Of a DNA stretch of 64,000 nucleotides, positions 7,311 to 15,059 are shown one piece after another. The DNA is from Saccharothrix sp. NRRL B-16348 (GTDB lineage: Bacteria; Actinomycetota; Actinomycetes; Mycobacteriales; Pseudonocardiaceae). The translations under genes were made by a program, and so were the position numbers. The stretch is from assembly GCF_001280085.1 (NCBI RefSeq), contig NZ_LGED01000270.1:1-64000 (forward strand). Reading direction: 5' to 3'. The notes under the pieces are model-generated. The model searched no databases and had not been told where the DNA came from. It saw nothing but the letters and a program-made list of their open reading frames with translations. The number at the start of each line of letters is the position of its first letter. Position 1 is the stretch's first letter.

Positions 7311-7895
7311 CTACTTGATCAAGTCATAGACGAAATTGACTAGTAGTCCAAGTGGGATACTGGCGAGGAGTCCGGCTAGGAAGAATAGCCACTGCTGCCA
7401 CCGGTTTCTTTTTGCGTTCAAGCGACTGGCTAATTCCTGTCTTTCGGTAATCTCCCCTTGAACTCTGCGAACCGTCGTCTCCACGAGCTTGTCCATTGCT
7501 TCGGCAGCTTCTTCATGGGCTGCTGCGAGACTTTTGTGGTGCTCGGCTTCGGCCCTTGCTTCCGCTATCTTTGCTGCCTGTGCAGTAAGTTCGATCGAGA
7601 TTTCATCCATCAGAGAACGAGATTCTTGCAGGTTCTCGCTCAAAATCTTGATACGTTCCTCAAGCGGTAGATGGTTGGCGGGGCGGCTTGTCGTGCTGGG
7701 TTTTTCTTCGGTTGAGTCCGCCGCTCCTCCCTTTCGGGAGTTTATGGGACGGACTCTGCCTTGCGCATCGGTGAAGAAGGGTGTACCCTTTTTGGGTCCG
7801 CGTCGAGTGATTCTGGCTCCGATTTGCGCCAAAATCAATGAGCCGGCGCTGGCAAGTACGCCTATTAGTGTCGGGAGGAATTCGAGCAGGGGCAA
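7311..7895 (-). CDS. Membrane-anchored coiled-coil protein with low GC
   Basis: A 194-residue protein with hydrophobic segments at both ends: about 6-26 (LPTLIGVLASAGSLILAQIG) and about 168-190 (WLFFLAGLLASIPLGLLVNF). Between them lies a long charged helix (about 75-160) typical of a coiled coil. It would form a membrane hairpin with a cytoplasmic coiled-coil loop. The start is a TTG at 7893-7895 preceded by AAAGGAG at nine bases. Its base composition is clearly less GC-rich than every neighbour, with many A/T-ending codons, which points to recent acquisition from another source. No family is recognised; such two-helix coiled-coil proteins occur in phage-exclusion and membrane-stress systems. 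Confidence 0.65.
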   Translation of the reverse strand: MPLLEFLPTLIGVLASAGSLILAQIGARITRRGPKKGTPFFTDAQGRVRPINSRKGGAADSTEEKPSTTSRPANHLPLEERIKILSENLQESRSLMDEISIELTAQAAKIAEARAEAEHHKSLAAAHEEAAEAMDKLVETTVRRVQGEITERQELASRLNAKRNRWQQWLFFLAGLLASIPLGLLVNFVYDLIK

Positions 7896-8055
7896 CTCTA
7901 TTCGCTCCTTTGGGGGTATTCGGAATTTGCGCAGTTTTACCGGTGTTGCTCGGGGAATCTCTAGTCGGTGCGCAGACTGTGCCAGACAGGCAGTCGCGAG
8001 GCACCGTTGACATCACGCCACGCGGGTACGAGGCAGCGCAGGCACGACAGTTCCG

Positions 8056-8508
8056 TCATGCGGCCGGACGAGCCCCCCAGCGGGGCCGCCACAGTTCGCC
8101 GGAGTCCATGCGCTGCGCCGACTGATGGGTGATGCCCTTCACGCCGAACCACGAAGGTTGGCAGTCGGCTTGCTCAACCTTCTCCAGGATGTGCGGCATC
8201 GCGGCGGTGATGCTCGCGACCCAAGCCGTCACGAGTTGGAGGCCGCGCGCGGAGGGCTCTTTCACGCCGATCCAGTGGATACCGCGTTCGTGCAAGGCGC
8301 GGCGCTCGTCGTCGTTGCGCCCCACCTGTCCGGTGTCTTTCGTGATGATCGCCCCGAACTCTCGGGTGCGCAGGATTTCGAACAAGGGGATGTCGAGCGT
8401 GCCACTCAGGCCCTCATGGAGGCACGACCGGAACTCGTGGCCCCGGAAGATCACGTCCAAGGGGTCCGTCAGGCGCGGGGGGAGGTTCTCGTCGATGAAG
8501 AACTTCAC
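8056..8508 (-). CDS. PIN-like toxin, VapC45/DUF5615-type
   Basis: A 150-residue PIN-like ribonuclease toxin candidate. The chain opens with KFFIDENLPPRLTDPL, the D-E-N signature of the family, and has the second acidic strand EFGAIITKDTGQVGRNDDER (residues about 50-70). Such enzymes cleave RNA when the antitoxin is lost. The GTG start at 8506-8508 overlaps the stop of the upstream antitoxin gene (GTGA), so the pair is translationally coupled. It resembles VapC45 of Mycobacterium tuberculosis in N-terminal signature and in partner type. The C-terminal 40 residues (WFGVKGITHQSAQ onward) extend beyond the minimal fold. Confidence 0.8.
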   Translation of the reverse strand: MKFFIDENLPPRLTDPLDVIFRGHEFRSCLHEGLSGTLDIPLFEILRTREFGAIITKDTGQVGRNDDERRALHERGIHWIGVKEPSARGLQLVTAWVASITAAMPHILEKVEQADCQPSWFGVKGITHQSAQRMDSGELWRPRWGARPAA

Positions 8509-9125
8509 GCGGCGGCGCTCCTGGCGAGTACCACGTCCTCGGCGAAGCTGACGGCGTCGGCCACCGCCTCCACTGCCACGGACGGGTAGTAGTAGTGCAC
8601 GTCGTCGGCGGTCAGCGAGCCATCCTCCATCAAGTTGGCGACCGTGTCGAAGCCGACCCGTGTGCCCTCGATCGTCGGCCAACCGCCCATGCGCTCACTG
8701 TCGACCTGTAGGCGCTTGCGAGGGCGCATGAAGTCGACGACCTTCCGGCCACTCTGTGTGGTGAACGGAGCGAAGACTTCCGCGAGGGTGAACAGGTGCG
8801 GTTGCCCAGGTTGCCGCACCAGGTCGGTCCACTGCCGGTCGTCCAGGTCCATCACAGCGATGGTGTCGCCGTCGGTGCCGAACCGGTACTCGCCTGGGTG
8901 GTGGGTGAAGTTATATGCGGGGAGGTTGCCGAACGCCTTGCGAACCTTCTGGAGACTGAGATCCGTGCGAAGTTTCATCACGATCCGCAACGCCACGAGG
9001 TCGCGGAAGGAGTAGCGCACCGGATGCGTCGAATACTCGGGGACCAACAGTTCGGTCCTGCGCCAGTGATCCAACTGCCGCACGGAAGCGCCACTGAGCA
9101 CCGACGCAACGTCAACGGGGAACAA
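8505..9125 (-). CDS. Antitoxin with MerR-like HTH and DUF433 domain (VapB45-type)
   Basis: A 206-residue antitoxin that would bind the PIN toxin and repress the operon. Residues 5-75 form a MerR-like winged helix (DVASVLSGASVRQLDHWRRT then SFRDLVALRIVMKLR). Residues about 140-200 match the DUF433 pattern (MGGWPTIEGTRVGFDTVANL then GSLTADDVHYYYPSVAVEAV). This two-domain build with a PIN-like partner is the VapB45 type. It lies first in the operon and overlaps the toxin start by four bases. Its location in the mobile region suggests a role in keeping the element in the population. Confidence 0.8.
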   Translation of the reverse strand: MFPVDVASVLSGASVRQLDHWRRTELLVPEYSTHPVRYSFRDLVALRIVMKLRTDLSLQKVRKAFGNLPAYNFTHHPGEYRFGTDGDTIAVMDLDDRQWTDLVRQPGQPHLFTLAEVFAPFTTQSGRKVVDFMRPRKRLQVDSERMGGWPTIEGTRVGFDTVANLMEDGSLTADDVHYYYPSVAVEAVADAVSFAEDVVLARSAAA

Positions 9126-9287
9126 CGTCCACCTCCCTTCCCGTGTTCGCCACGCTCACGCCGTCAGCATGGCAGAACAATGCCCTGGTCACAGCCTCAT
9201 CGGTTCGTTGATCAGTGGCGTTACCCCGTTCGGTGACGTGTCACGCGAACGGGCTAGGCGACGGTGCGGGTGTAGCGACCTTCGGTA

Positions 9288-9487
9288 TGCCGACCCGGCG
9301 GCCGTGCCGACCCGGTCGGAACAAGGCCCGGAATCGGGCCTGTGAGCGTCTGTGAGGGCGATCCGCGGTGAGCCTGCGGTGACCTCGGAACAGGACCGTC
9401 CGTGCAGCTCACGGGCCTGTGGGGTGGTTGTGCGGGGTCGGAACAGTGGCGTCGGTGGTCGGAACGGGTGTGCCGACCCGTTCCGAC
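9288..9487. repeat. Repeat cluster downstream of traB, candidate clt locus
   Basis: TGCCGACCCG occurs at 9288-9297, 9305-9314 and 9471-9480, and GTCGGAAC at 9315-9322, 9437-9444 and 9458-9465, with its inverse at 9480-9487. The last copies form a perfect 12-bp inverted repeat, GTCGGAACGGGT (9458-9469) and ACCCGTTCCGAC (9476-9487), immediately after the traB stop at 9504. In Streptomyces plasmids TraB recognises short repeats in a clt site near the end of traB, and the pSVH1 repeat GACCCGGA resembles GACCCGG here. The hairpin may also end traB transcription. The stretch 9126-9503 holds no gene. Confidence 0.5.
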
Positions 9488-9503
9488 TCTCGTTCCGGCC
9501 CTC

Positions 9504-11687
9504 TCAGCCGCCAAGCGCGGCCCGGATCGCGTCCACGTCGACCACCGCGACCGGGTTGGGGTGGCCTTCCACGCGGCGCTTGCCCGCCGACGGCACCCCG
9601 GCCGCGCGCAGCTCCTCGCCGAGCCGCTTCGGCGTCCACTCGATGCGCGCCGCCAGCTCGGCGACGGGCACCAGGCCGTGCTCGTCGTCGCCGAGGACGT
9701 CGGCCAGCAGCTCCAGGACCTCCGGCAGCAGCTCGGCGTCCACCGGCTCCGGCCCGGTCGCGGTAGCGGTGACCTCGCCGGCCAGGCGCGCGGCCACGGT
9801 CGGGTCCAGGTCGGCCAGGTCGTTCTGTCCGGCCGCGTCCCCGGTGAGCGTCCCGGCCTGCTCACGCAGCACCCGGCCGCGCTCGCACGCCGCGCGGATC
9901 GCGGCGATGTGCAGCAGGTGCGTGCGCACCGTGACCGCGTCCCCGGCGGACAGCTCGGTCTCGCCGTCCGCGCCGAGCAGCAAGCCCACGCCCTTGTGGG
10001 AGGTGAGCAGCTTGCTCGCGTCCATCCCGGCCCGGTACGTGCCCGCGCCGAGGATGGTCTCCGACGCCTGGTAGGTCATGACCTTGAGCGCGAACCGGGT
10101 GCCGAGCTGCCCGCGCAACCCGTCGGGGATGACCTGGGCGTCCGGCTTCTGCGTGGCCAGGACCAGCGAGTACCCGGCCGCCGGGCCGGTCTTGGCGATG
10201 AACGTCAGCAGCTCACAGATCCGCTGCCCGACCTTCTTGCCCTTCGGGTTGTCCTCGTCCAACGGCACGTCCATCCCGAGGAAGTTCTGCACCTCGTCGA
10301 TGCCGATCACGGTCAGCGGCATCCCGTGGGCCGGGTCGCGGGTGATCTCCGGCGTCACCTTCGACTCGGGGCACAGCTCGTCGTCCATCTCCGACAGCCG
10401 GTCGAACCGGTCGGCGACGTCCGCCGCGCACTCCTCCAGCACGCGGATCAGGCGGCGCGCGTCGGCCTCGCGCGATCCCCGGATGGACCGGTGCGCCACC
10501 TGTTCGAACGGGCGGAAGTCCTTGCCGCCCTTGCCGTCGGCGATGATCAGCCGCACGTGCGGGTCCAGGGCGGCGGCCGTCAGCGGGAGCCTGGCGACGA
10601 ACGTCTTTCCCTGGCGCGGGATCGCGCCGATCAGCAGCGACGTCCACACCACGGGCAGGCTCACGTCCGCGCCCCGTGCGGTGGCGCCGAACGGCACCGG
10701 CCGCCACAGGTCCCACGACGCGGCCGACGCCAGCGGGCTGGGCACCGGGTCTGCGGCGTACGGGTCGGAGTGGCCGATCCACAGCGCCACCCTGCCCGCG
10801 TGGCCCCTGTCGCCCCGGACGCGTTCCAAGATCAGCCGGACCTCGTCCACCGCCAGCGCGGAGGCCAGCGCCTCGCGCTTGGCGATCACGTCGGAGGCGC
10901 GGCGGCTGGGCGGCAGGTCCAGCACCATCGACCAGCCGGTGCTGTCCTGTCGGGGCCGCTCCACGAAGTACAGCGGGTCACCCTTGCCGATCGCGCCGGC
11001 CGCCCGGAACGCCTCGATCAAGTTGTCGCCGTCCAGCAGCATCGCCAGCGACCGGGAGCCGCCCAGCACCGCCTGACGGCCCGGGGAGCCGTCCTTGCGG
11101 CGACCGGCGGCGGCCAGCACCAGGGACACCGCGCCCCCGGCGACCAGCAGCGGCACGGACCCGACGGTCAGCTCGGTGACCAGCCCGGCCAACCCGGTGG
11201 TGCCTGCGCCCGCCACCGTGACCACGCCCCGGCGGCGGCGCACCACGGCGATCTCCTGCCACCGCGAGGCCAGGCTGTCGCTCGACTTCGCCGCGTCGTA
11301 GAAGTCCGCGACCCGCACCCACGACCACCAGGCGCGGGCCGACACGACCGCGCCGCGCCCGACGGCGGCCGGGTAGCGGAACGGCAATGCGGCGGCGCGG
11401 CCCGCCAGCGCCGCTCCGGCCTGCTTCGCGCTCTCGGCGCTCTGCCACTTCGCCGGGAGCTTGGAGACGGCCTGCTCCGCGAGCTTCCGCGCCTTGCTCC
11501 GCTGGTACTCGGCGTCGGTGATCAGCTCCCCGGTCAACACCTCCGGCGCGGGCTGCACCGGCCCGGCGGCCGGGGGCGGCGTGACCGGCCCCGGCTCGTC
11601 GGCGGGCGCGGCAGCCGCGCCGGGGAACACGACCAGCTCGCCCATCTCGTCCAGCTCCTCCCGCTGCTTGTGTGCACGTTCAGCCAC
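9504..11687 (-). CDS. traB: FtsK/SpoIIIE-type DNA translocase, TraB-like conjugation protein
   Basis: A 727-residue motor for conjugative transfer of double-stranded DNA. Residues 1-150 are Pro/Ala-rich then helical. Residues about 153-195 hold two membrane segments (VVTVAGAGTTGLAGLVTELT and VPLLVAGGAVSLVLAA). The motor domain has Walker A GAIPRQGKT (about 354-362), Walker B LTVIGIDE (about 458-465) and a sensor block YSLVLATQKPDAQVIPD. The C-terminus (about 665-727) looks like a winged helix (LVPVAELAARIEWTPKRL), as in the DNA-recognising end of TraB. It overlaps the DUF2637 gene upstream by eight bases. The mechanism in mycelial actinomycetes needs only this protein and its clt site for transfer. 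Confidence 0.9.
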   Translation of the reverse strand: MAERAHKQREELDEMGELVVFPGAAAAPADEPGPVTPPPAAGPVQPAPEVLTGELITDAEYQRSKARKLAEQAVSKLPAKWQSAESAKQAGAALAGRAAALPFRYPAAVGRGAVVSARAWWSWVRVADFYDAAKSSDSLASRWQEIAVVRRRRGVVTVAGAGTTGLAGLVTELTVGSVPLLVAGGAVSLVLAAAGRRKDGSPGRQAVLGGSRSLAMLLDGDNLIEAFRAAGAIGKGDPLYFVERPRQDSTGWSMVLDLPPSRRASDVIAKREALASALAVDEVRLILERVRGDRGHAGRVALWIGHSDPYAADPVPSPLASAASWDLWRPVPFGATARGADVSLPVVWTSLLIGAIPRQGKTFVARLPLTAAALDPHVRLIIADGKGGKDFRPFEQVAHRSIRGSREADARRLIRVLEECAADVADRFDRLSEMDDELCPESKVTPEITRDPAHGMPLTVIGIDEVQNFLGMDVPLDEDNPKGKKVGQRICELLTFIAKTGPAAGYSLVLATQKPDAQVIPDGLRGQLGTRFALKVMTYQASETILGAGTYRAGMDASKLLTSHKGVGLLLGADGETELSAGDAVTVRTHLLHIAAIRAACERGRVLREQAGTLTGDAAGQNDLADLDPTVAARLAGEVTATATGPEPVDAELLPEVLELLADVLGDDEHGLVPVAELAARIEWTPKRLGEELRAAGVPSAGKRRVEGHPNPVAVVDVDAIRAALGG

Positions 11688-12630
11688 GGCTCGCCACCTC
11701 CCCGGCGACGGCCGCCAGGCGCGGCCTGGTGGCGTCGGCGAGCACCCGGCGGGCCTGGTGCTCGGTGATCCCCAACTCCTTCGCCAACCGGGTGCGGCCG
11801 ACCTGGCGGCCCTCCTGGCGGGCGGTCGCCAGCACGGCGCGGGCGCGCTCCACCAGGTCCGCCGGGTCGACCTCCGCCGGCCGGCGCGTGGCCTGGCGCG
11901 GCACGCTCACCGGGTGCTCGCCAACCTGGCGAACCGGCTCGGCGCTCACCTGGTGGGCCTGATGAACGGGCTCCTGGTGGACCTGGTGGGCGTCGTCGCC
12001 GGGCTCCACCAGGTGGGCCGGTTCGGGCTGGTCACCAGCCTGGTGGGCGGTCTCACCGGGTGACTGGTGCGGCGTGCCCACCAGGTTCTCGGCGGCCTGG
12101 TGCGCCGGGTGCTCCAGCTGGTGAACCGGGTCGCCCGCCGGGTGGATCGGGGCCGGCGTCGCCAGGTCGGCGGGTGCCTCACCAGGTGCGCCAGCCTCCT
12201 CTCCGGCATGGCGCGCCAGGTCCGCCGCCAGCCCGGCGAACGCCCGCTGGTACGCGCCGGCCGCCTCGGTGGCGACCCACAGCAGCACCGGGCCGACCGC
12301 GTGCAGCGCGATGCCCACGCCGTCGCCCTTCAAGGCGCTGGGCGCGACGTTCAGGCCCAGGGTCACCAGGCCGGTGACGGCACGCAGCGTGACGCCCCAC
12401 CCGGTGGCGCGGCCGTGCTGGGCGAGCACCCGGTCACCGACCAGTGCCAGCACCAGGGCGGCGTCCACGGCCGGAGGCAGCATCCAGGCGGAAAACGCCG
12501 GGATGCCCTGCGCGATCAGCCACGGCGTCACCGTCAACACGCCGTAGACCATCACCACACCCGCGATCACCCACGTGGCCCCGGCGATGACGCGACCTGT
12601 GCGCTCCAGGCGCTGTGCGTCCGCGTTCAC
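11680..12630 (-). CDS. DUF2637 membrane protein with HQ-rich linker
   Basis: A 316-residue protein. Residues 10-135 carry four hydrophobic segments typical of DUF2637 (GATWVIAGVVMVYGVLTVTP, AWMLPPAVDAALVLALVGDR, VTGLVTLGLNVAPSALKG, GIALHAVGPVLLWVATEAAG). A linker of about 120 residues rich in His-Gln pairs follows, then a basic helix-turn-helix-like end (RTRLAKELGITEHQARRVLA). DUF2637 proteins accompany FtsK/TraB genes in actinomycete elements and may act with the transfer pore like Spd proteins. The GTG start at 12628-12630 overlaps the stop of the upstream gene. The linker coding DNA contains eleven copies of CCTGGTG on the two strands. Confidence 0.85.
   Translation of the reverse strand: MNADAQRLERTGRVIAGATWVIAGVVMVYGVLTVTPWLIAQGIPAFSAWMLPPAVDAALVLALVGDRVLAQHGRATGWGVTLRAVTGLVTLGLNVAPSALKGDGVGIALHAVGPVLLWVATEAAGAYQRAFAGLAADLARHAGEEAGAPGEAPADLATPAPIHPAGDPVHQLEHPAHQAAENLVGTPHQSPGETAHQAGDQPEPAHLVEPGDDAHQVHQEPVHQAHQVSAEPVRQVGEHPVSVPRQATRRPAEVDPADLVERARAVLATARQEGRQVGRTRLAKELGITEHQARRVLADATRPRLAAVAGEVASRG
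11725..12186. repeat. CCTGGTG repeat cluster inside the DUF2637 gene
   Basis: The 7-mer CCTGGTG is present on the plus strand at 11725, 11754, 11949, 11973, 11982, 12039 and 12096. Its complement CACCAGG is present at 11851, 12007, 12079 and 12180. That makes eleven copies in 462 bases. The copies fall in several reading frames, giving HQA, LVG, LVE and DLV in the protein, so the constraint looks DNA-level and not only protein-level. Clustered 7- or 8-mers in both directions near traB suit a translocase recognition region. This is inferred and not proven. Confidence 0.5.
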
Positions 12631-13259
12631 CGAGCAACCCCGCTCCGGGCCGGGGCACAACGCGGACACGGCGTCGACCGGGTGCGGTCCTCGTCCAGCC
12701 ACACCAGCCGAGCGGAGACCGGGTCGGAGTCGCGGGCGTCGCAGTGCCCGCAGACCGGCGTCCCCGCCGAGCGCCCGTCGGGCGCGCTCGGCGCGGGACG
12801 GTTCTTTGGATGGTTAAAGGACGGTTCGGGTGCAAGCTCTGCACCCCGTCGCGTCGCTGCTTGCACCCCGTGGGGCCTTGTTTGCACCCCGTGCCGGTCA
12901 GCGGGGCGCAAACTCTGCACCCCATCCGCCGAGTTGTCCACAGCCTCCTCGGAGCGGTGCACCGCGAGATCCCAGCCGCGCGGCCGGCGGTCGGAGCGCT
13001 TCACGTAGGCGGCGACGATCGTCGGGTCGGACGGGCCGATCAGCGCCAACTCCTCCAGCGCCCGCAGCGCGTACTGGACGGAGCGCTCGGACAGGCGGGT
13101 GTACCTGACCAGCGTGGAGACGGCGGGGAAGGCGTTGCGCCCGAACGGATCGGCGTGGTTCGCGAGACCGAGCAGCACGACGGTCAGGGAGGACGCGTCG
13201 CGGCGGTCGCGAGGGATCGGCGCGTGGTTGAGCACCCACGAGACGGACTCGATGCTCAC
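12627..13259 (-). CDS. Helix-turn-helix protein with C-terminal zinc ribbon
   Basis: A 210-residue DNA-binding protein. Residues 1-90 look like a winged helix of the replication-initiator or GntR-like type (SLTVVLLGLANHADPFGRNA then YTRLSERSVQYALRALEELA). A basic linker follows, and the end has a CxxC pair (VCGHCDARD) and CPRC about 20 residues later, a possible zinc ribbon. It is first in the operon with the DUF2637 protein and TraB (four-base overlap). Proteins like this are regularly found at this place in actinomycete integrative elements and may serve replication or control. The GTG at 13259 is chosen because upstream residues look non-native. Confidence 0.7.
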   Translation of the reverse strand: MSIESVSWVLNHAPIPRDRRDASSLTVVLLGLANHADPFGRNAFPAVSTLVRYTRLSERSVQYALRALEELALIGPSDPTIVAAYVKRSDRRPRGWDLAVHRSEEAVDNSADGVQSLRPADRHGVQTRPHGVQAATRRGAELAPEPSFNHPKNRPAPSAPDGRSAGTPVCGHCDARDSDPVSARLVWLDEDRTRSTPCPRCAPARSGVAR

Positions 13260-13870
13260 GGCGTCACCGCCGCGTGATGTGCACGCCACCCGACAGCGGG
13301 TGCGCTGATGGTGCGAGAATCCGTGATCACGGCCTCATGCCTCCTGGCAGGTGAGAGGTCACAGGCCCCGTTCACTGCGTCCACAGTGGACGGGGCTGCC
13401 TTCATCTGCCACGAGAACTACGGGCACAACGTTCGGCAGCGACGTGCGCGAACGACCCGCCTTACAGCGCCTACCTGGCGGAGAACCAGTAGTTCTCCTC
13501 GGCGATCCCGGGCACGGTGCGCTCACCGGTGAGGGGCAGCGGCTCGACGGTCACCCGGCCAGCGTAGTTGCTCGTTACTCGCGGGTAGGCATCGCCCGTC
13601 CGTTAGAGCGTCACTTTTTCGTGTGAACTTCCCGGCACTCGTTCGCGGGCAATTTGTTGCTGTGCGCATTGTCAATGCACCGTTTGATTCCAGTGGAATG
13701 ACTCTATCGGGTGACCTATGCCTGATTTGCGGCGATCTTCCCTGATGGTGTTTCGCCTGCAAGCGGGGTGCTTCGATCGCGTCGTACCAGGGTAGTCGTG
13801 GGTGGTCATGTGCCGGTTGGGTGCCTTACGCTCGGTACCCTCGGCCAATCTTCGAACGAGCGGGGCCGCC
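13260..13870. other. Gene-free boundary region with hairpin
   Basis: No convincing gene lies here; the open frames are short and compositional. A hairpin of GCCCCGTTCACT (13365-13376) with AGTGGACGGGGC (13385-13396) is nearly perfect (11 of 12). Composition falls to a lower GC level from about 13.6 to 13.8 kb, then returns to core-gene composition. This is the likely right boundary of the mobile region. I could not find a tRNA or a clear direct repeat marking an attachment site. Confidence 0.45.
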
Positions 13871-15016
13871 ATGGGTGCGAAAGAGCCGGACATTGTTCCG
13901 CTGCACGCGGGTTTCGACGTGGTCTACCGGGGTTTCCACCGCCGTCAGGTGATCGAGCACCTCGAGAACCTGGACGAACAGCTCAAGTACACGACCCTGG
14001 ACCGGGCCGAGGCCTTGGCGCAGGCGGCCGATCTGCGCAAGCTGCTCGAAATGACCCGGAGCGACCTGGACGCGGCCCGCGCCCGCATCGAACGGCTGGA
14101 GATGTCGCCGAACACGACCTCCGGCGCGTCCGAGCGCCTGCACCGGATGTTGACGCTCGCCGAGGACGAGGCGAACGACCTGCGGGTGCGCGCCGAGCAC
14201 GACGTCGCGGCGCTGCGCGAGCGCACCGAGGCCGAGGTGGCCGAGCGGCGGCGCCAGGTCGAGGAGGAGTTGGCCGCGCAACGGGCCGAGGCCGACGCGC
14301 ACGCGCGCGACCAGCGTGAGGCGGCCAACCAGCGCGCCGCCGAGTTGGACCAGCGCGAGGTCGACCTGGAACGCCGTCAGGCCGAGGTCGAGGCGCACCT
14401 CAGGGCCCGTGCCGAGCAGGTGGAAGCCGAGTGCGCCGCCGCGATGGCCAAGGCCGAGCAGGACGGCGACCAGTTGCTGCGCGAGGCCGCCGAGCGGTGC
14501 GCGCAGCTGGAGGCCGAGTCGGACGCCAAGCGCGCCAAGGCGCAGAACTTCTTCGAGCTGACCGTGAACCGGCGGCGCAAGGAGGCCGAGCAGCACTTCG
14601 CCGAGCAGGAGGAGCTGGCGAAGGCGCGGGCCGCGTTCCTGATCAAGCTCGCGGCGCGGGAGGCGCACCGGCGGATCGACGAGATCCAGCGGCAGGCGGA
14701 CGACCTCCGCGAACTGCGCCACACGGTGGCCGCGCAGCTGGCGGCGGCGCGCGTCGCGCTGGACGAGGCGTCCGACCGCGTGCCCAACCTGATCCCGGAG
14801 CAGACGACCGTCGAGCAGGCGAGTGCCGAGGAGGCGAACGCCGAGCCCATCAGCGCCGGACCTGTCGACGCGGGAGCTGTCGACGCGGAGCCGGTCGGTG
14901 TCGGACCGGTCAAGGCGGGACCGACGATGGCGGGGGCGACGAAGGCGGGGCCGATCAGCGCCGGCCAGGCGGGCGACGGACAGGCGGACACCGACGACCA
15001 GCGGGTCGGTGCTTGA
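13871..15016 (+). CDS. DivIVA-like coiled-coil cytoskeletal protein
   Basis: A 381-residue protein. The N-terminal block PLHAGFDVVYRGFHRRQVIE resembles the membrane-binding start of DivIVA/Wag31 proteins, which mark curved membranes and cell poles. Residues about 35-310 are an almost unbroken coiled coil rich in Glu, Arg and Ala, as in Scy/FilP-type scaffold proteins. The last 60 residues are a low-complexity Ala/Gly/Pro tail with a recurring GP-x-x-AG pattern. It precedes a Pro/Glu-rich membrane protein by about 40 bases on the same strand, so the two may be co-transcribed. I chose the ATG at 13871; upstream in-frame sequence is not protein-like. Confidence 0.7.
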   Translation: MGAKEPDIVPLHAGFDVVYRGFHRRQVIEHLENLDEQLKYTTLDRAEALAQAADLRKLLEMTRSDLDAARARIERLEMSPNTTSGASERLHRMLTLAEDEANDLRVRAEHDVAALRERTEAEVAERRRQVEEELAAQRAEADAHARDQREAANQRAAELDQREVDLERRQAEVEAHLRARAEQVEAECAAAMAKAEQDGDQLLREAAERCAQLEAESDAKRAKAQNFFELTVNRRRKEAEQHFAEQEELAKARAAFLIKLAAREAHRRIDEIQRQADDLRELRHTVAAQLAAARVALDEASDRVPNLIPEQTTVEQASAEEANAEPISAGPVDAGAVDAEPVGVGPVKAGPTMAGATKAGPISAGQAGDGQADTDDQRVGA

Positions 15017-15059
15017 TGGCGGTGCGACCGGCGGCCCGTCGGTCGAGTGAGGATGCGTG

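Noticed and set aside
9402..11768. A 788-residue open frame on the plus strand
   Set aside because: It lies opposite traB, has the typical composition of a high-GC shadow frame and lacks any motif.
11941..12190. HQ-rich linker as a metal-binding repeat protein
   Set aside because: The underlying 7-mer occurs in several frames and both orientations, so DNA-level repetition explains it better than a His-based metal site.
13308..13762. Short open frames on both strands near the element boundary
   Set aside because: They are short, overlap each other, lack ribosome binding sites and show no protein-like pattern.
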